Notes under the pieces: generated by a model | What the model saw: the letters and a program-made list of their open reading frames with translations, nothing else | Databases searched by the model: none | Told to the model about the DNA's origin: nothing | In this document: positions 42,472 to 43,763 of the stretch, one piece after another | How positions within the stretch are numbered: the first letter of the stretch is position 1 | Layout of the letters: each line of letters opens with the position of its first letter | From: UBA10364 sp049611965 | GTDB taxonomy: Bacteria > Bacteroidota > Bacteroidia > Flavobacteriales > Schleiferiaceae | DNA length: 43,763 nt | Direction: 5' to 3' | NCBI GenBank assembly: GCA_049611965.1 | Contig: JBMZBC010000016.1 | Span: forward strand, 1 to 43,763 | Made by a program: the position numbers and the translations under genes

Positions 42472-43164
42472 TTATGAAACTGACTTAGCATCTACAGCAA
42501 TACCCGGAGACATTGTTGAAGACATGTAAACAGATTTCATGTACGTACCCTTCGCCGCAGACGGCTTGAGCTTGTTCAATGTTCTGATCAATTCCTCAGC
42601 ATTCTCTTGAATTTTCGCTGCATCAAAAGATACCTTACCTACTGCTGCGTGAACAATACCGTAACGATCTACTTTAAAGTCGATCTTACCAGCTTTCACT
42701 TCACCTACAGCTTTTGCTACATCCATAGTAACGGTACCAGACTTAGGATTCGGCATCAAGCCACGAGGACCCAATACACGACCCAAAGGTCCAATCTTAC
42801 CCATTACTGAAGGCATTGTAACGATCACGTCAATGTCCGTCCAACCGCCTTTGATTTTCTCGATGAACTCATCAAGGCCCGCGTAATCAGCACCTGCTGC
42901 TTTTGCTTCTTCCACCTTATCTGGTGTTACTAAAGCCAAAACACGTACGCTCTTACCAGTTCCGTGAGGAAGACTTACCACGCCACGAACCATTTGGTTT
43001 GCTTTACGTGGGTCAACACCCAAACGAACTGCCAAGTTAACAGATGCATCAAACTTAGTGCAGTTTACCTCTTTAACTAAGGCCGCTGCTTCGCTTACAG
43101 AGTATACTTTACCCTTTTCAAGTTTAGCGAGCGCGTTTTTCATGTTTTTCGTCAATTTTGCCAT
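42472..43164 (-). CDS. rplA: 50S ribosomal protein L1
   Basis: The 230-residue L1-stalk protein. Family blocks are VNLAVRLGVDPRKANQMVRG, SLPHGTGKSVRVLAL, GPLGRVLGPRGLMPNPKSGT and KIDFKVDRYGIVHAAVGK. In other bacteria L1 represses its own operon by binding the mRNA near rplK. Seventeen bases after rplK, in the usual rplKAJL order. Confidence 0.98.
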   Translation of the reverse strand: MAKLTKNMKNALAKLEKGKVYSVSEAAALVKEVNCTKFDASVNLAVRLGVDPRKANQMVRGVVSLPHGTGKSVRVLALVTPDKVEEAKAAGADYAGLDEFIEKIKGGWTDIDVIVTMPSVMGKIGPLGRVLGPRGLMPNPKSGTVTMDVAKAVGEVKAGKIDFKVDRYGIVHAAVGKVSFDAAKIQENAEELIRTLNKLKPSAAKGTYMKSVYMSSTMSPGIAVDAKSVS

Positions 43165-43180
43165 TGCTTCAAACTTTTAA

Positions 43181-43618
43181 TTAAAACGGCTTCTCGCCTG
43201 TAACAGTTATACCCATACTTCTTGCAGTACCAGCAATCATAGACATTGCTGATTCAACGGTAAAACAGTTCAAATCAACCATTTTATCCTCTGCAATCTT
43301 GCGAACAGCATCCCAAGTAACTTTAGCAACTTTACTACGGTTAGGCTCTGATGATCCCTTCTTGATCTTTGCAGCTTCCAACAATTGAACTGCTGCTGGA
43401 GGTGTCTTAACGATGAAGTCGAAGCTCTTATCTGTATATACAGAAATCACTACCGGCAACACCTGTCCCATTTTATCCTGTGAACGAGCATTAAACTGCT
43501 TACAGAACTCCATGATGTTGACACCCGCAGCACCCAATGCTGGACCTACAGGAGGAGAAGGGTTAGCTTGGCCACCACGGACCTGAAGCTTTACTACTTT
43601 ACTAACCTCTTTTGCCAT
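43181..43618 (-). CDS. rplK: 50S ribosomal protein L11
   Basis: The 145-residue GTPase-centre protein. LQVRGGQANPSPPVGPALGA is the proline-rich N-terminal linker region; the C-terminal RNA-binding domain includes KMVDLNCFTVESAMSMIAGT and ARSMGITV. Full length. It is 94 bases after nusG. That gap (43619-43712) shows no clear promoter, terminator or L1-binding mimic to me. Confidence 0.98.
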   Translation of the reverse strand: MAKEVSKVVKLQVRGGQANPSPPVGPALGAAGVNIMEFCKQFNARSQDKMGQVLPVVISVYTDKSFDFIVKTPPAAVQLLEAAKIKKGSSEPNRSKVAKVTWDAVRKIAEDKMVDLNCFTVESAMSMIAGTARSMGITVTGEKPF

Positions 43619-43712
43619 TTCTTGTTATTACTATTTAGCGTTGTTGTTGTGGCCGTTTCTCTAGTTGGAAGCATGAAAAACGAACCTATATATAGTCTCA
43701 CATCTATATCAA

Positions 43713-43763
43713 TTATAACTTCTCCACTTCCGTGAAGCTCAACTCAACAGGAGTCTTACGACC
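43713..43763 (-). CDS. nusG: Transcription antitermination factor NusG, C-terminal end (partial)
   Basis: Only the last 16 residues are visible: GRKTPVELSFTEVEKL followed by TAA. This is the end of the KOW domain in NusG, where GR-x-TPVEL-x-F is conserved, and its position before rplK is the standard nusG-rplKAJL order. The rest lies beyond the right edge. Confidence 0.85.
   Translation of the reverse strand, partial: GRKTPVELSFTEVEKL

Noticed and set aside
43619..43712. L1-binding or other ribosomal leader structure before rplK
   Set aside because: No convincing hairpin or 23S-like motif could be drawn in this gap.
1..43763. CRISPR arrays, tRNA genes, insertion sequences or prophage genes
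   Set aside because: No regularly spaced repeats, no tRNA-like cloverleaf, no transposase or integrase motifs were seen; composition looks uniform.

Overview
The window looks like a chromosomal stretch of a Bacteroidota bacterium, most likely from the Flavobacteriales. The evidence is: two secreted proteins ending in type IX secretion (T9SS) sorting domains; Bacteroidota-type promoters (TTTG, about 19 bases, then TAnnTTTG), best seen at 5695-5725; a transketolase split into two genes; a DUF3467 gene directly behind rpoC; a ParE/ParC pair with the phylum's usual motifs; and few strong Shine-Dalgarno sites. I see no rRNA, tRNA, CRISPR array, prophage or insertion sequence. No gene-free stretch exceeds 300 bases.

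Layout from left to right. (1) 1-351 (-) is the N-terminus of an IcmF-like, cobalamin-dependent acyl-CoA mutase. It is divergent from an O-antigen ligase-like membrane protein with C-terminal TPRs (435-2273). (2) 2274-2514 is not empty. It has a near-consensus sigma-54 promoter, a possible 28-codon ORF and a strong terminator, and is my best candidate for something undescribed. (3) A small hot-dog-like protein and valS converge on a shared perfect-stem terminator. (4) 5751-6188 is a secreted DUF1573 protein behind an excellent promoter. (5) 6265-15812 is a long (+) gene run: class I aminotransferase, murB, mtaB, a small unknown protein, an inositol-monophosphatase family protein, an alpha/beta hydrolase, rfbC, a lytic transglycosylase and uvrA. 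Many junctions overlap or are only a few bases long. The run mixes cell-wall and envelope sugar synthesis with tRNA modification and DNA repair. (6) A LOG-family gene converges on an operon of parE, parC and a T9SS-secreted choice-of-anchor-B protein; their stop codons overlap. (7) ychF (-) is divergent from the split transketolase, whose two halves are separated by a secreted von Willebrand A (vWA) protein. (8) 27228-28675 is an envelope-stress-like module: ECF sigma factor, single-TM acidic protein (possible anti-sigma) and a Spy/CpxP-like periplasmic protein. (9) A class III aminotransferase and an SLC45-like sugar transporter follow, then a DOMON-like T9SS protein on the minus strand. (10) 32926-43763 (-) is the nusG-rplK-rplA-rplJ-rplL-rpoB-rpoC-DUF3467 cluster. 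Terminator-shaped hairpins sit in both the rplL-rpoB and rpoB-rpoC gaps.

Most of the window is ordinary housekeeping sequence. The interesting signals lie between genes: the sigma-54 small transcript, the hairpins inside the rpo operon, a 10-bp inverted repeat ending 5 bases before the parE start, two consecutive inverted repeats before the LOG gene, and the vWA gene inside the transketolase operon with a TTG start buried in a small hairpin.
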